From: Desulfallas thermosapovorans DSM 6562
GTDB lineage: Bacteria > Bacillota > Desulfotomaculia > Desulfotomaculales > Desulfallaceae
NCBI RefSeq assembly: GCF_008124625.1
Contig: NZ_VNHM01000012.1
Span: 34,289 to 98,288 of the forward strand
Length of the DNA: 64,000 nt
Reading direction: 5' to 3'
A model generated the notes under the pieces. That model was not told the origin of the DNA, ran no database searches, and was given only the letters and a program-made list of their open reading frames with translations. Position 1 is the stretch's first letter; each line of letters begins with the position of its first letter. This document shows positions 8,293 to 16,746 of the stretch, one piece after another. The position numbers and the translations under genes were made by a program.

Positions 8293-8811
8293 GTGAGCGA
8301 GGCTGCGGGGACGGAAGCAAAAGCCATAACCTGCTCCAGGAATACCTGCCGGGAGATTTTCACCAAAACCGTATGCGGTACGGCCCAAAAGTCGTTTAAA
8401 TATATCCGTTATATTGATCTACCCCGGGTTTGCGTGCCCAACCAGATTATGGGCTGTTCGGTTATCGGGTTAAGACTGCAAAAACCGGAGGTGGAAGAAT
8501 CCGGTACCGGGGTAAATTCCCTGCGGGCCAAAGGACATTGCCAAATTCACATGTGGTATATACGCGAACATGGCAAAGAAACCAGTGTGCTGCAATACCC
8601 GTTTAACTTTGACGAATTATTACCCCTGGATAACTTCAATTGCCCCAATACCGGCAATCTGGAGGTTAGAATAATAACAGGGAAAAAACCCCTGGTTTCG
8701 GCTTCGGCCATGATCGAAAACGACCGCATCAAACTGGACATTGAACTGCGTATTTGCGCTGAGTTAATAAGCGAAACAAAACTCTGTGTGAAGGTTGTGC
8801 CAAGGCCTTGA
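8293..8811 (+). CDS. CotE-like outer spore coat morphogenetic protein
   Basis: This is probably a spore coat protein of the CotE family, which builds the outer coat. The GTG start at 8293 has AGGAGGG seven bases upstream. The 172-aa protein contains REIFTKTVCG near residue 18, matching the REIITKAV opening of CotE after a short N-terminal extension. It also has QIMGCSVIG, GHCQIHMWYI, CPNTGNLEVRI and the closing VVGETK-like LISETKLCVKVV, in CotE order. It is monocistronic, flanked by its own terminator at 8825. Expression in the mother cell is expected from the family, but I could not place a sigma-E/K promoter. The assignment rests on remembered motif order, so confidence is moderate. Confidence 0.7.
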   Translation: MSEAAGTEAKAITCSRNTCREIFTKTVCGTAQKSFKYIRYIDLPRVCVPNQIMGCSVIGLRLQKPEVEESGTGVNSLRAKGHCQIHMWYIREHGKETSVLQYPFNFDELLPLDNFNCPNTGNLEVRIITGKKPLVSASAMIENDRIKLDIELRICAELISETKLCVKVVPRP

Positions 8812-8824
8812 TGAGTTGTGATTG

Positions 8825-8866
8825 CCGGTACCGATTCTCCTGGGGAGAATCGGTACCCGGTTTTTA
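8825..8866 (+). terminator. Strong terminator after cotE-like gene
   Basis: CCGGTACCGATTCTCC (8825..8840) pairs with GGAGAATCGGTACCCGG (8844..8860) and is followed by TTTTTATAT. It lies 14 bases past the stop. Confidence 0.9.
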
Positions 8867-8885
8867 TATACAATGCCCGGCCGTT

Positions 8886-9890
8886 TTAGCGACCAGGTTT
8901 GTTTTTGGGGTAACCGCCGGGATGACTGCTGTGCCACGCCCAGGCTGTGCGTATGATATCCTCCAGTTCACCGTAACGCGGTTGCCAGTTTAGACATTCC
9001 TTTATTTTGCGCGAACTGGCCACCAGCACGGCAGGGTCGCCCTCCCGGTGCGGCCCTTCCTCCACCGTAAAATCTTGCCCTGTTACCCGTCGCACGGCAT
9101 CCACCACTTCGCGCACCGAGTGGCCCCGTTCATTGCCCAGATTATATACAGCGGAAGCGGCGCCCGCCTCAAGTGCCTGAAGCGCCAGTATATGGGCTAC
9201 GGCCAAATCGGAAACGTGAATGTAATCCCGCAGGCAGGTGCCATCAGGGGTGGGATAATCCGTGCCGTAAATTGTTATCTTGTCCCGTTTGCCCAGAGCC
9301 GCCTGCATTATCAAAGGAATCAAATGCGTCTCCGGATCGTGGTCTTCGCCGATATTGCCTTCGGGGTCGGCACCGGCGGCGTTGAAATAACGCAATGCAA
9401 CATAACGCAACCCGAATGCCTGCTCATACCAATTCAGTATTTGCTCCAACATCAGTTTAGTACCGCCGTAAACATTTATCGGGCGGGTGGTGTGGGCTTC
9501 ATCAATGGGTGTATATTCGGGTTCGCCGTAAACCGCGGCCGTGGACGACAGAATAAACTGCCGCACCCCCGCCTGCACCAGAGCAGTAAGAAATTCCACA
9601 CCGTTACTCAGGTTATTCCGGCAGTATTTATCCGGCCTGGTCATGGATTCCCCCACCAGGCTATCCGCAGCCAAGTGCACAACAGCGTTAATTCGGTATT
9701 GTTTGACCAGTTCACCAACCAGCACACTGTCGCCGCAGTCCCCCTGCACGAACACCCCGCCGGTCACAGCGTCCCGGTGACCCTTACTCAAATTATCCAG
9801 CGTGACCACCAGGTAATCCCGCTTTAGCAGTTCTTTTACCACATGGCTACCGATATACCCGGCACCTCCGGTTACCAACACATTCATCAT
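8886..9890 (-). CDS. galE: UDP-glucose 4-epimerase
   Basis: This enzyme interconverts UDP-glucose and UDP-galactose using bound NAD, supplying galactose for envelope or spore polymers. The Rossmann motif VLVTGGAGYIGSH is at the N-terminus. The SDR catalytic residues are visible as the Ser/Thr of LSSTAAVYGEPEY and the Tyr and Lys of VYGGTKLMLEQ. ALRYFNAAGADPEG and a C-terminal NLGNERGHSV are GalE signatures. Length is about 334 aa, the normal size. I start at ATG 9890 (a second ATG follows at once) rather than the TTG two codons earlier; the ribosome binding site, GAGGTAAA, is weak and distant. It is monocistronic. Confidence 0.93.
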   Translation of the reverse strand: MMNVLVTGGAGYIGSHVVKELLKRDYLVVTLDNLSKGHRDAVTGGVFVQGDCGDSVLVGELVKQYRINAVVHLAADSLVGESMTRPDKYCRNNLSNGVEFLTALVQAGVRQFILSSTAAVYGEPEYTPIDEAHTTRPINVYGGTKLMLEQILNWYEQAFGLRYVALRYFNAAGADPEGNIGEDHDPETHLIPLIMQAALGKRDKITIYGTDYPTPDGTCLRDYIHVSDLAVAHILALQALEAGAASAVYNLGNERGHSVREVVDAVRRVTGQDFTVEEGPHREGDPAVLVASSRKIKECLNWQPRYGELEDIIRTAWAWHSSHPGGYPKNKPGR

Positions 9891-10194
9891 AAACAATCCG
9901 GTTTACCTCATGCTCGCAAGGCCAAACCAGACAACACACCTCCTTGCCGCTTGGTGAACAGCTGTGAATTAAATCGCCGCGAAATATAACGACATGCAAA
10001 CCTCCAAATTAACCGCTGGTATTAGTCGATTATTCATGCCTTTTGCTTTTATGTATAATGACAAAGCGGGTGCTAAAGTCAACACCCAGCACCTGTGTAA
10101 TGTCAACCGCGTGAGCGCCGTAAAAAGCCAGTGGATATATAAGCATATCTCACGCGGGCTTTTCAAACAGCAACCGGTGAACGTTCCACAGCGG
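9891..10194. other. Intergenic region upstream of galE
   Basis: I support no gene here. Short open frames occur on both strands but lack ribosome binding sites. The galE promoter should lie here. Confidence 0.6.
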
Positions 10195-10235
10195 AAAAAT
10201 AAGGAGACAGTTATGCATGTCACCCAACTGTCTCC
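10195..10235 (-). terminator. Terminator of pckA
   Basis: On the minus strand GGAGACAGTT (10235..10226) pairs with AACTGTCTCC (10212..10203) across a 13-base loop, followed by TTATTTTTCC. It lies 55 bases past the pckA stop. Confidence 0.8.
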
Positions 10236-10290
10236 CCTCCTCATTTATCTATATGTTATACACGAGTTTTTGGCTTCCGCACCCGGCCGG

Positions 10291-11832
10291 CTATTTATTC
10301 AAGCACTTAATGGTGTTCACAATTTCGGGTTTTAATTCCGGGTATTTTTCCAACCACCGGACCCTTTCCTCCCTTAGTTGCTGCACCATTGCCCCAAACT
10401 CCTCTTCGCTATAATAAGAACGGGGATCGTAAACGGCCATATCAAGTTCGGGGATATATTCCGGCACCTGGTAACCCCAATCGGGATCTGTTTTCCATTT
10501 TATTTCGCCGGTGGCAATATGCTTGAGAATGGTGGTGGAGGCATGAATGCTGATTTTAACCCCCGGACGGTTACCCCCCATGCCAATGCTGCCGGTGTTA
10601 AGTAAATAACATTCCATGTCGGGGTTGGCTTCCAGGATTTCCAGCAGGCGGTTGCCCTCCTCTCCCTCGGGACCGACGATGAACGGGTTGGTGCCCACTT
10701 CCCGCTTGGACTGTCCTGCTTTGGTGGGGTCACCGGCCGAGGTTTCAACGGACTCGCCCAGCATAAAAAAAGCTGCCGCCTGGCGGGGATCCAGTTTAGC
10801 CACCGGCGGAACAATCTTGTCATGACGGGTGATAAATATCAGGCGGTGGGCTTTGTCCAGGTCGATACTGTTATCAACACCTGCAACATCTTCCCTGCGA
10901 ATAACGCCCCGGCCATTGGAAGTCAGTTCGCTATTGTCAAAGTCAATGGAGCCGTCGTCGTTCACCTTTACGTTTTCAAAAATCGCCTCGGGGCTCAGTG
11001 CCGCTTGATATAATACCTTCTGGGACTCGTCCAGACCTTCGGTTTTGATATAAAAACCGTTTTCGGTACCATAGCAATAGCCCCGGGGGTTCATCATCGT
11101 CACATCATCCTGCCTGATGATGGCTTGCTCCGGCGGCGTTAAATTATGATCATGCATAGTTAGCGTGGTTTTTCCTGTTCCGCTCAGGCCAAATAGGAGG
11201 AAACCCACATCTTTCAACGAATTATCCGCTGATTTTACCCGCAATACTTTACTACCGGCGTGAAAACCAAGCCCGCCCGCTTTTTTGGCACGGAACATGG
11301 CCATACGCAGGAAAGATTTTTTGGCTTCACCGAAATAATCGGTACCCAAAATGTAAGTGGTGTAGGAAAGAGGGTGGCAAAATATAACTCTTTCCGGCCA
11401 TTCGGGCACATAAATACTGACCAAATCAGGTTCGGCATCGGGATTGGCCGGCGGGAAGAGCATAATATTCCATTTCAGGGGAATGCGGGCAAATTTGGAG
11501 GTGATGTACAGACGGCAATGCAGGCTGAAATCGGGGTGCATTCCCATTTGGCGGTCCAGCCTGATAACCTCTTGCTTCTTCAAATACTCGTGCACTTCAT
11601 CAGCAATGCGGTTGGCTTCCTCAATGGAAATGCCCTGCTGGTCTACACCCAGGGGCACCCCGTCTTCGACAATGTAGGTTTTTTTAGCGCTCCGGTTACG
11701 CACGGAGGAAATAAAACTGGCACTATTATACTTGGTAGTTTTATTACCTTCCCGGGCCAGGGCTTTTAACTCCTGATGACTGGGGTTGTTAATGGTTTTA
11801 GCAGCTACTACGGGTCTCCTTGAAAAGCTCAT
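10291..11832 (-). CDS. pckA: Phosphoenolpyruvate carboxykinase (ATP)
   Basis: This enzyme catalyses oxaloacetate + ATP to PEP + CO2, linking C4 acids to gluconeogenesis, or the reverse in some anaerobes. The 513-aa protein has the kinase P-loop GLSGTGKTTL, the PEPCK-specific metal site IIRQDDVTMMNPRG, TRHDKIVPPVAKLD, and LLNTGSIGMGG near the C-terminus, all typical of the ATP-dependent class. The N-terminal 100 residues are less typical and may reflect a clade of long PckA proteins. The ATG at 11832 has GAGGTGAAA upstream. It stands alone with its own terminator; in this type of organism it probably serves assimilation from acetyl-CoA or pyruvate. Confidence 0.92.
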   Translation of the reverse strand: MSFSRRPVVAAKTINNPSHQELKALAREGNKTTKYNSASFISSVRNRSAKKTYIVEDGVPLGVDQQGISIEEANRIADEVHEYLKKQEVIRLDRQMGMHPDFSLHCRLYITSKFARIPLKWNIMLFPPANPDAEPDLVSIYVPEWPERVIFCHPLSYTTYILGTDYFGEAKKSFLRMAMFRAKKAGGLGFHAGSKVLRVKSADNSLKDVGFLLFGLSGTGKTTLTMHDHNLTPPEQAIIRQDDVTMMNPRGYCYGTENGFYIKTEGLDESQKVLYQAALSPEAIFENVKVNDDGSIDFDNSELTSNGRGVIRREDVAGVDNSIDLDKAHRLIFITRHDKIVPPVAKLDPRQAAAFFMLGESVETSAGDPTKAGQSKREVGTNPFIVGPEGEEGNRLLEILEANPDMECYLLNTGSIGMGGNRPGVKISIHASTTILKHIATGEIKWKTDPDWGYQVPEYIPELDMAVYDPRSYYSEEEFGAMVQQLREERVRWLEKYPELKPEIVNTIKCLNK

Positions 11833-11937
11833 TTGCGAATTTCACCTCGGTGTTATTTATATATAAATGAAATTCTGCACATAAATGCTTACTCCTGCTA
11901 ATAGGGTAAAAATTGTATACACCATTCATAATATACG

Positions 11938-11978
11938 TAAAAAACGAGTGGTGATAATGCTCAAAGCGTTACCACCAC
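11938..11978 (-). terminator. Terminator of the VWA-domain gene
   Basis: On the minus strand GTGGTGGTAACGC pairs with GCATTATCACCAC (two mismatches, loop TTTGA), followed by TCGTTTTTTACG. It lies about 60 bases after the stop at 12041. Confidence 0.75.
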
Positions 11979-12040
11979 CGGGCTTGGCATACCTTTCACT
12001 TAAGTATACATGTATCGCGAATTTATGCCGGCGTTTTTAG

Positions 12041-13459
12041 TTATAAGCTGCGCAGTGAACGTTCAAGCTGAGACAGGGTATTGCTTTCCAGCATGCGCAC
12101 CTCCCGGCTGAACAGGGCTACCGTACTTACGTCGCGCCACTTGCTGCGGGGCAAGGTATTAAGCCACAGCACATCCCGCACATGTCTTTTCATTTCCGCC
12201 AAATGCCGGACTGTGTCTTCGGCTTGTTGAGTCTTGGTATCGCTGACGATAATTACATAGGTATTTTTAGTAAGCAGGTTATGATAACGCCCCCAAAATG
12301 TGTGCAGGGCTTGAGCCAGATTGGTGGTTTTACCCCACTGGCCGCTCTGGGCCATAATAGCGGACATGGTGCCTGCAAATCCCAGGTTTTTGCGCAGTTG
12401 GGGAGTGACCCGTTCCAAATCCTCGGAAAAAATAAAGGTTTCAATATCCCGTACCACATCGGCCAGACCGTACAAAAACTGCACGATAAGCCGGGCATAC
12501 ATGGCCATGGAAGCGGAAACATCGCATATCAGTAGCAGCCGGGGTTTTTGCACCCGCTTGCTGCAATAACGCAGGTACAGCGGAATACCGCCGTACTGCA
12601 CACTGCCCCGCACAGTACGGCGGATATCAATGGCCTGTTTCTTGCGACTGCTGCGGTAGCGGCGGGAAAGGCCGGTGGCCAACCGGACGGCCATTTTGCG
12701 CAGCAGCACGGTAACCCGGGGCATATCTTGTTCGCCAATGGAACGCATGTCCCTCTCCAGCAAAGACTCTTCGGGCTCTGAGGCCAGCTCCCGGGATACT
12801 GCACGTACCACCTCATCCACATTTTCATCACCGGTATACTGCACCTGCTGCTGTCTCGTGACCAGACCCTGTTCCTCATCCCGCCTGTTCAGGTGATAGC
12901 GCCAGTAATCCAGGGAAGCCTCCACTACCTGGGCAATAAGGTTGGACGGATCGTTCACCGGGTTGCCCCGGTAGCTTTCCAACAAGTCGTTGATTCTCTG
13001 CCGCTCCTTTTCGGGTAAGCGGGCATAGGTTTTAAGCTGTTCCCCGGTCAATTGGAGCTGCTCGGCAGCCCCACCGGCCCAATCACCGCCGCTGCGGGAT
13101 ACCCCTTCCTTTAACTCATTGGCGGAGTCTTCCATTAACTGCTCCAGCCGGGCCGCTTCCTCCGCCTCCTGCTGCCGGCGCTGTTCTTTAACCTTTTCCG
13201 GGACAAAAAAAGAATCAAAGGCCAAGTCGAAAGCCCGGACGTCCCGCTGTCTTTTAACCAGGGTGGCCCGCAAAGCCAGGCGAAACTGTTCCCGGTCCAG
13301 CACATCCACCGCAGCCAGTGCCCGGGCTGCATCGCTTAGCTCCGCGGTGCCGGTGTTCAGACCCAGGCTGCGCAGCACGGCCACAAAGCGAGCCAACTGG
13401 CCAAAAAATTCACCCGGCGTTATTTCCTTACCGGTGTACATTACTCCTGTCTCAACCAT
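12041..13459 (-). CDS. VWA-domain protein, CoxE-like
   Basis: This von Willebrand factor A protein resembles CoxE, which together with a MoxR-type AAA ATPase helps install metal centres in enzymes. The ATG at 13459 has GGGGGAT five bases upstream; a GTG four codons earlier is possible. The N-terminal half (to about 300) is helical with QRDVRAFDLAFDSFF and many acidic and Gln residues. The VWA domain has the metal-ion-dependent adhesion motif ICDVSASM and continues with FSEDLERVTPQL and NTYVIIVSDTKT. No MoxR ATPase is beside it, which is unusual. The molybdoenzyme maturation genes 40 kb away are too distant to imply a link. Confidence 0.75.
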   Translation of the reverse strand: MVETGVMYTGKEITPGEFFGQLARFVAVLRSLGLNTGTAELSDAARALAAVDVLDREQFRLALRATLVKRQRDVRAFDLAFDSFFVPEKVKEQRRQQEAEEAARLEQLMEDSANELKEGVSRSGGDWAGGAAEQLQLTGEQLKTYARLPEKERQRINDLLESYRGNPVNDPSNLIAQVVEASLDYWRYHLNRRDEEQGLVTRQQQVQYTGDENVDEVVRAVSRELASEPEESLLERDMRSIGEQDMPRVTVLLRKMAVRLATGLSRRYRSSRKKQAIDIRRTVRGSVQYGGIPLYLRYCSKRVQKPRLLLICDVSASMAMYARLIVQFLYGLADVVRDIETFIFSEDLERVTPQLRKNLGFAGTMSAIMAQSGQWGKTTNLAQALHTFWGRYHNLLTKNTYVIIVSDTKTQQAEDTVRHLAEMKRHVRDVLWLNTLPRSKWRDVSTVALFSREVRMLESNTLSQLERSLRSL

Positions 13460-13626
13460 TTTATCCCCCACTTAAAAATAAACTGCTAAGTATGATGCAA
13501 ATGTAACACGACACCAGAGGTTCTATCCCAAATAAAAATGCCATCAACCGGGCAGGGAAAATACATCTTACCTGGAATATATCATAGTTACACGTAAGTT
13601 TAAATATCAAATAAGGAGGAATAATT

Positions 13627-14280
13627 ATGACGGACGAACCAAAGGGAGCCATTCTTCAGCGCGATAAAGCAACCTACGCCATAGTGCCCAGAACACCCAT
13701 GGGACTAATAACCCCCGATATCCTGGAAAACGTGGCCAAAGTAGCCCGGAAGCATCAAATCCCTATTATAAAAATCACCTCGGCCCAGCGCCTGGCACTG
13801 GTGGGCATGAAGCCGGAAATTGTTGATGAGGTATGGCAGGAACTGGGGCTGTATGTGGGACCGGCCGTGGGACTGTGTGTGCATTACGTGCAGGCTTGCC
13901 CCGGCACCACGGTTTGTCGCTTCGGCCAGCAGGATTCCCTGGGTCTGGCCGGGGAACTGGAAAAAATGTTTGTGGGTGTGGACATGCCCGCTAAAACCAA
14001 GATAGGTATATCCGGCTGCCCCATGAATTGCGGTGAGAGCTATGTCAGAGATTTCGGCGCCTTCGGCAGAAAATCAGGCTGGACCATCACCTTCGGCGGT
14101 AACTCGGGCGGTCGCCCCCGTATCGGTGACGTTATAGCGGAAAATTTAAGCACCGAGGAGGCCATTGCCCTGGCCAAGAAATGTTTTGATTATTACACCG
14201 CCAACGCCAAGAAAAGAGAAAGAACGGCCCGCTTCATCGAACGCATCGGCATTGAAGAGTTCAAAAAGGCCGTGCTGTAA
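13627..14280 (+). CDS. Small siroheme sulfite reductase (assimilatory-type, alSiR-like)
   Basis: This small nitrite/sulfite reductase hemoprotein of 217 aa matches in size the low-molecular-weight assimilatory-type sulfite reductase known from Desulfovibrio. It reduces sulfite to sulfide by six electrons at a siroheme coupled to a 4Fe-4S cluster. The cluster ligands are visible as ACPGTTVC (Cys-x5-Cys) near residue 95 and GCPMNC (Cys-x3-Cys) near 130. An N-terminal ferredoxin-like half-domain carries TPDILENVAKVAR. The start has TAAGGAGGAATAATT just upstream. It stands alone, so electrons must come from a separate donor. A nitrite-reducing role cannot be excluded. Confidence 0.85.
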   Translation: MTDEPKGAILQRDKATYAIVPRTPMGLITPDILENVAKVARKHQIPIIKITSAQRLALVGMKPEIVDEVWQELGLYVGPAVGLCVHYVQACPGTTVCRFGQQDSLGLAGELEKMFVGVDMPAKTKIGISGCPMNCGESYVRDFGAFGRKSGWTITFGGNSGGRPRIGDVIAENLSTEEAIALAKKCFDYYTANAKKRERTARFIERIGIEEFKKAVL

Positions 14281-14317
14281 TTGCCGAACATAGATAATCA
14301 GTTCCCTCAAACAACAG

Positions 14318-14368
14318 CCCAAGGAAAAGCATAACAACGCGCTTTTTCTTGGGTTTTAATGTTTTTTT
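14318..14368 (+). terminator. Terminator of the sulfite reductase gene
   Basis: CCCAAGGAAAAGC (14318..14330) pairs with GCTTTTTCTTGGG (14341..14353, one mismatch) across a 10-base loop, followed by TTTTAATGTTTTTTT. Confidence 0.85.
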
Positions 14369-14569
14369 GTCCTTAACATTGTTATTTGCATAGCCACAAA
14401 CCACAGTCATTTTTCTATTGTCAGATTTTCCAGCAACTCTGGAGGTATTCTCCGACGGAGTTATAATAAAGATAGTAAAAATGCACAGAATAATCGATAG
14501 TTTTCATAATTAAACACAGCGACACAGCCTGTAACACCAGACAATGCCATCAACTGCGGGGGGAGATTA

Positions 14570-16630
14570 TTGGATAAGCACTATGACACGCTGAGCCAGC
14601 TGGCCCGTTTGTACGGATTACAAACAGTTTACCATGAAGCCGGGGGACAGCGTCGCCAGGCGTCGCAGCAAGCACTGCTGGCTGCACTGCAGGCACTGGG
14701 TGCCCCGGTGGCCGGGCTGTCCGACGTGCCCGGTGCCTTGCGCCAGGGCCGGCTCAAAAAATGGCAGCAGTGCTGTGAACCCGTGACGGTGGCCTGGGAA
14801 GACCGGTTTTGTTATATTGAGCTGCGCCTGCCGGCATACCACAGCAGCCAAAGGGCCCAGTGCCGCCTGGAACTGGAGCAGGGCGACACCAGGGAATGGA
14901 CGTGCGACTTGGCCTTACTGCCCCCGGTGAATGCTGCGACACTGGAAGGCATCACTTACCAAATCAAACATCTGCCCCTGCCCGGCAAACTACCCCCGGG
15001 GTATCATCAATGTGTAATTTCCGTGCCCGGCCTGAGCTGCCGGACATTGCTGGTATCCGCACCAAGGCATGTCTACCTGCCCCCGGGAGAGGCTGGTAAA
15101 CGCGTGTGGGGTGTTTTCCTGCCCCTGTATGCACTGCGTTCCGAGCACAGCTGGGCAGCCGGGGATTTTGGGGATTTGGAACACCTGCTGCACTGGACGC
15201 AGAGTCTGGGCGGGGGTCTGGTGGGCACACTGCCGCTGCTGGCCGCTTTTCTGGACCAACCCTTCTCTCCCAGTCCCTACTCACCCGCCAGCCGCCTGTT
15301 TTGGAACGAGTTTTTTCTTAATATCACCGCCGTCCCGGAACTTAAAATATGCCCGGAAGCAAGGGAGCTGCTTAATGCACCGGATTTCCAAAGTGAGATT
15401 GCGGCACTGCGCCGGGCCCCCCTGGTGGATTACCGCCGGGGCATGGCGGTAAAACGCCGTATTTTAGAATTACTGGCCCAGTGCTGTGCCAGAACACCGG
15501 TCAGGGAAGAGGCATTGCAAAGCTGGGTGATTAAGCACCCCGCAGTCCGGGATTATGCCCGGTTTCGGGCCGCCATGGAAAAGCAGCAGGCCACCTGGCA
15601 AAAGTGGCCGGAACGAATGCGTAACGGCGAGTTGCAACCCGGGGATTATGAACCCGAGGCTGAGCGCTACCATACCTATGTCCAGTGGCTGGCCCATGAA
15701 CAATTACAGGCGCTGGCCGGGCAGGCCAACCACCGGGGTCCGGGATTATACCTGGACTTACCGCTGGGAGTGCACCGCGCCGGGTATGACGTGTGGCGTG
15801 AGGGCCGGGCCTTTGCCCGGGGGGCGGCCTGCGGCGCGCCCCCGGACCCGCTGAACACCTCGGGGCAAAACTGGGAGTTCCCTCCTCTGCATCCCGAAGG
15901 CATCCGGGAGCAAGGTTACCGGTATTATATCGCCTCCCTGCGCAATCACATGCGGCATGCCGGCATACTGCGTTTAGATCACGTCATGGGCCTGCACCGG
16001 CTGTTCTGGATTCCCGCGGGTATGTCCGCCCGGGATGGCGTGTACGTCAAGTACCGGGCCGAGGAATTTTACGCCATATTAGCCTTGGAATCCCATCGTA
16101 TGCGCACGCTGCTGGTGGGCGAAGACCTGGGTACCGTGCCGGCGGTTGTTCGCACAACAATGAACCGGCATAAATTATATCGCATGCATATTTTACCCTT
16201 TGAAATACACCGGCTACCTCGCCGGGGGCCGCATTTACCCCCGGCCCGCTCCCTGGCCGCCCTGAACACCCATGACATGCCTCCCTTTGCGGCGTACTGG
16301 CAAAGGGAGAACCGGCGCCGGCGCACGGGCCTGTCCCACTTTTTATACCGCAAAGGCTGGATTAAAGCTCCCACCGCCAGTGACCGGGAAGTATTACTGG
16401 GCTGTCTTAAGCATTTGGCCGCCAGCCGGGCCCGGGTATTGCTGGTAAACCTGGAGGATTTGTGGCTGGAGAAAGCACCTCAAAACATCCCGGGCACCAC
16501 CACCGAATACCCCAATTGGCGGCGCAAAGCCGCTCCGGATATGGAGGAATTTACCCGGATGCCCCGGGTGCTTAAAGCACTGCGGGTAATAAACGGGCTA
16601 AGAAAAAGAAAATACCATATCCCGAGATAA
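14570..16630 (+). CDS. malQ: 4-alpha-glucanotransferase (amylomaltase, GH77)
   Basis: This enzyme transfers maltosyl and longer glucan segments between alpha-1,4-glucans, working on glycogen or maltodextrin in the cytoplasm. The TTG start at 14570 has GGGGGGAGATTA just upstream. The GH77 catalytic residues are visible: the nucleophile Asp in LRLDHVMGLHRLFW, the acid/base Glu in VGEDLGTVP and the third Asp in LNTHDMPPF. At 686 aa it is longer than the approximately 500-aa minimal enzyme, because of an N-terminal extension of about 150 aa like that of MalQ from enteric bacteria. The GH57 gene follows 116 bases later with no terminator between, so the two probably form a glycogen-handling operon. 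Confidence 0.92.
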   Translation: MDKHYDTLSQLARLYGLQTVYHEAGGQRRQASQQALLAALQALGAPVAGLSDVPGALRQGRLKKWQQCCEPVTVAWEDRFCYIELRLPAYHSSQRAQCRLELEQGDTREWTCDLALLPPVNAATLEGITYQIKHLPLPGKLPPGYHQCVISVPGLSCRTLLVSAPRHVYLPPGEAGKRVWGVFLPLYALRSEHSWAAGDFGDLEHLLHWTQSLGGGLVGTLPLLAAFLDQPFSPSPYSPASRLFWNEFFLNITAVPELKICPEARELLNAPDFQSEIAALRRAPLVDYRRGMAVKRRILELLAQCCARTPVREEALQSWVIKHPAVRDYARFRAAMEKQQATWQKWPERMRNGELQPGDYEPEAERYHTYVQWLAHEQLQALAGQANHRGPGLYLDLPLGVHRAGYDVWREGRAFARGAACGAPPDPLNTSGQNWEFPPLHPEGIREQGYRYYIASLRNHMRHAGILRLDHVMGLHRLFWIPAGMSARDGVYVKYRAEEFYAILALESHRMRTLLVGEDLGTVPAVVRTTMNRHKLYRMHILPFEIHRLPRRGPHLPPARSLAALNTHDMPPFAAYWQRENRRRRTGLSHFLYRKGWIKAPTASDREVLLGCLKHLAASRARVLLVNLEDLWLEKAPQNIPGTTTEYPNWRRKAAPDMEEFTRMPRVLKALRVINGLRKRKYHIPR

Positions 16631-16706
16631 ATATGTACTTGCGGTATGAATCAATTCCCGGTTATAGTCACCTAAAAGTTATTTATATATACAAATATTA
16701 TGGTTG

Positions 16707-16732
16707 CTTTAATAAATTTTAAGCCTGACCCC
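16707..16732 (+). repeat. R3 repeat, copy a
   Basis: The core TTTAAGCCTGACCCC, preceded by TTTAATAAAT, ends just before the ribosome binding site of the GH57 gene. Other copies are at 47499 and 55834. Confidence 0.7.
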
Positions 16733-16746
16733 AATGGAGGTTTGAG

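Noticed and set aside
9048..9827. Long open frame (259 codons) on the plus strand inside galE
   Set aside because: Antisense to a well-supported gene; no ribosome binding site; composition mirrors GC-rich codon positions of galE.
9994..10335. 113-codon plus-strand frame in the galE-pckA gap
   Set aside because: Runs through the pckA terminator and into pckA; no ribosome binding site; opposite-strand frame in the same place looks equally good.
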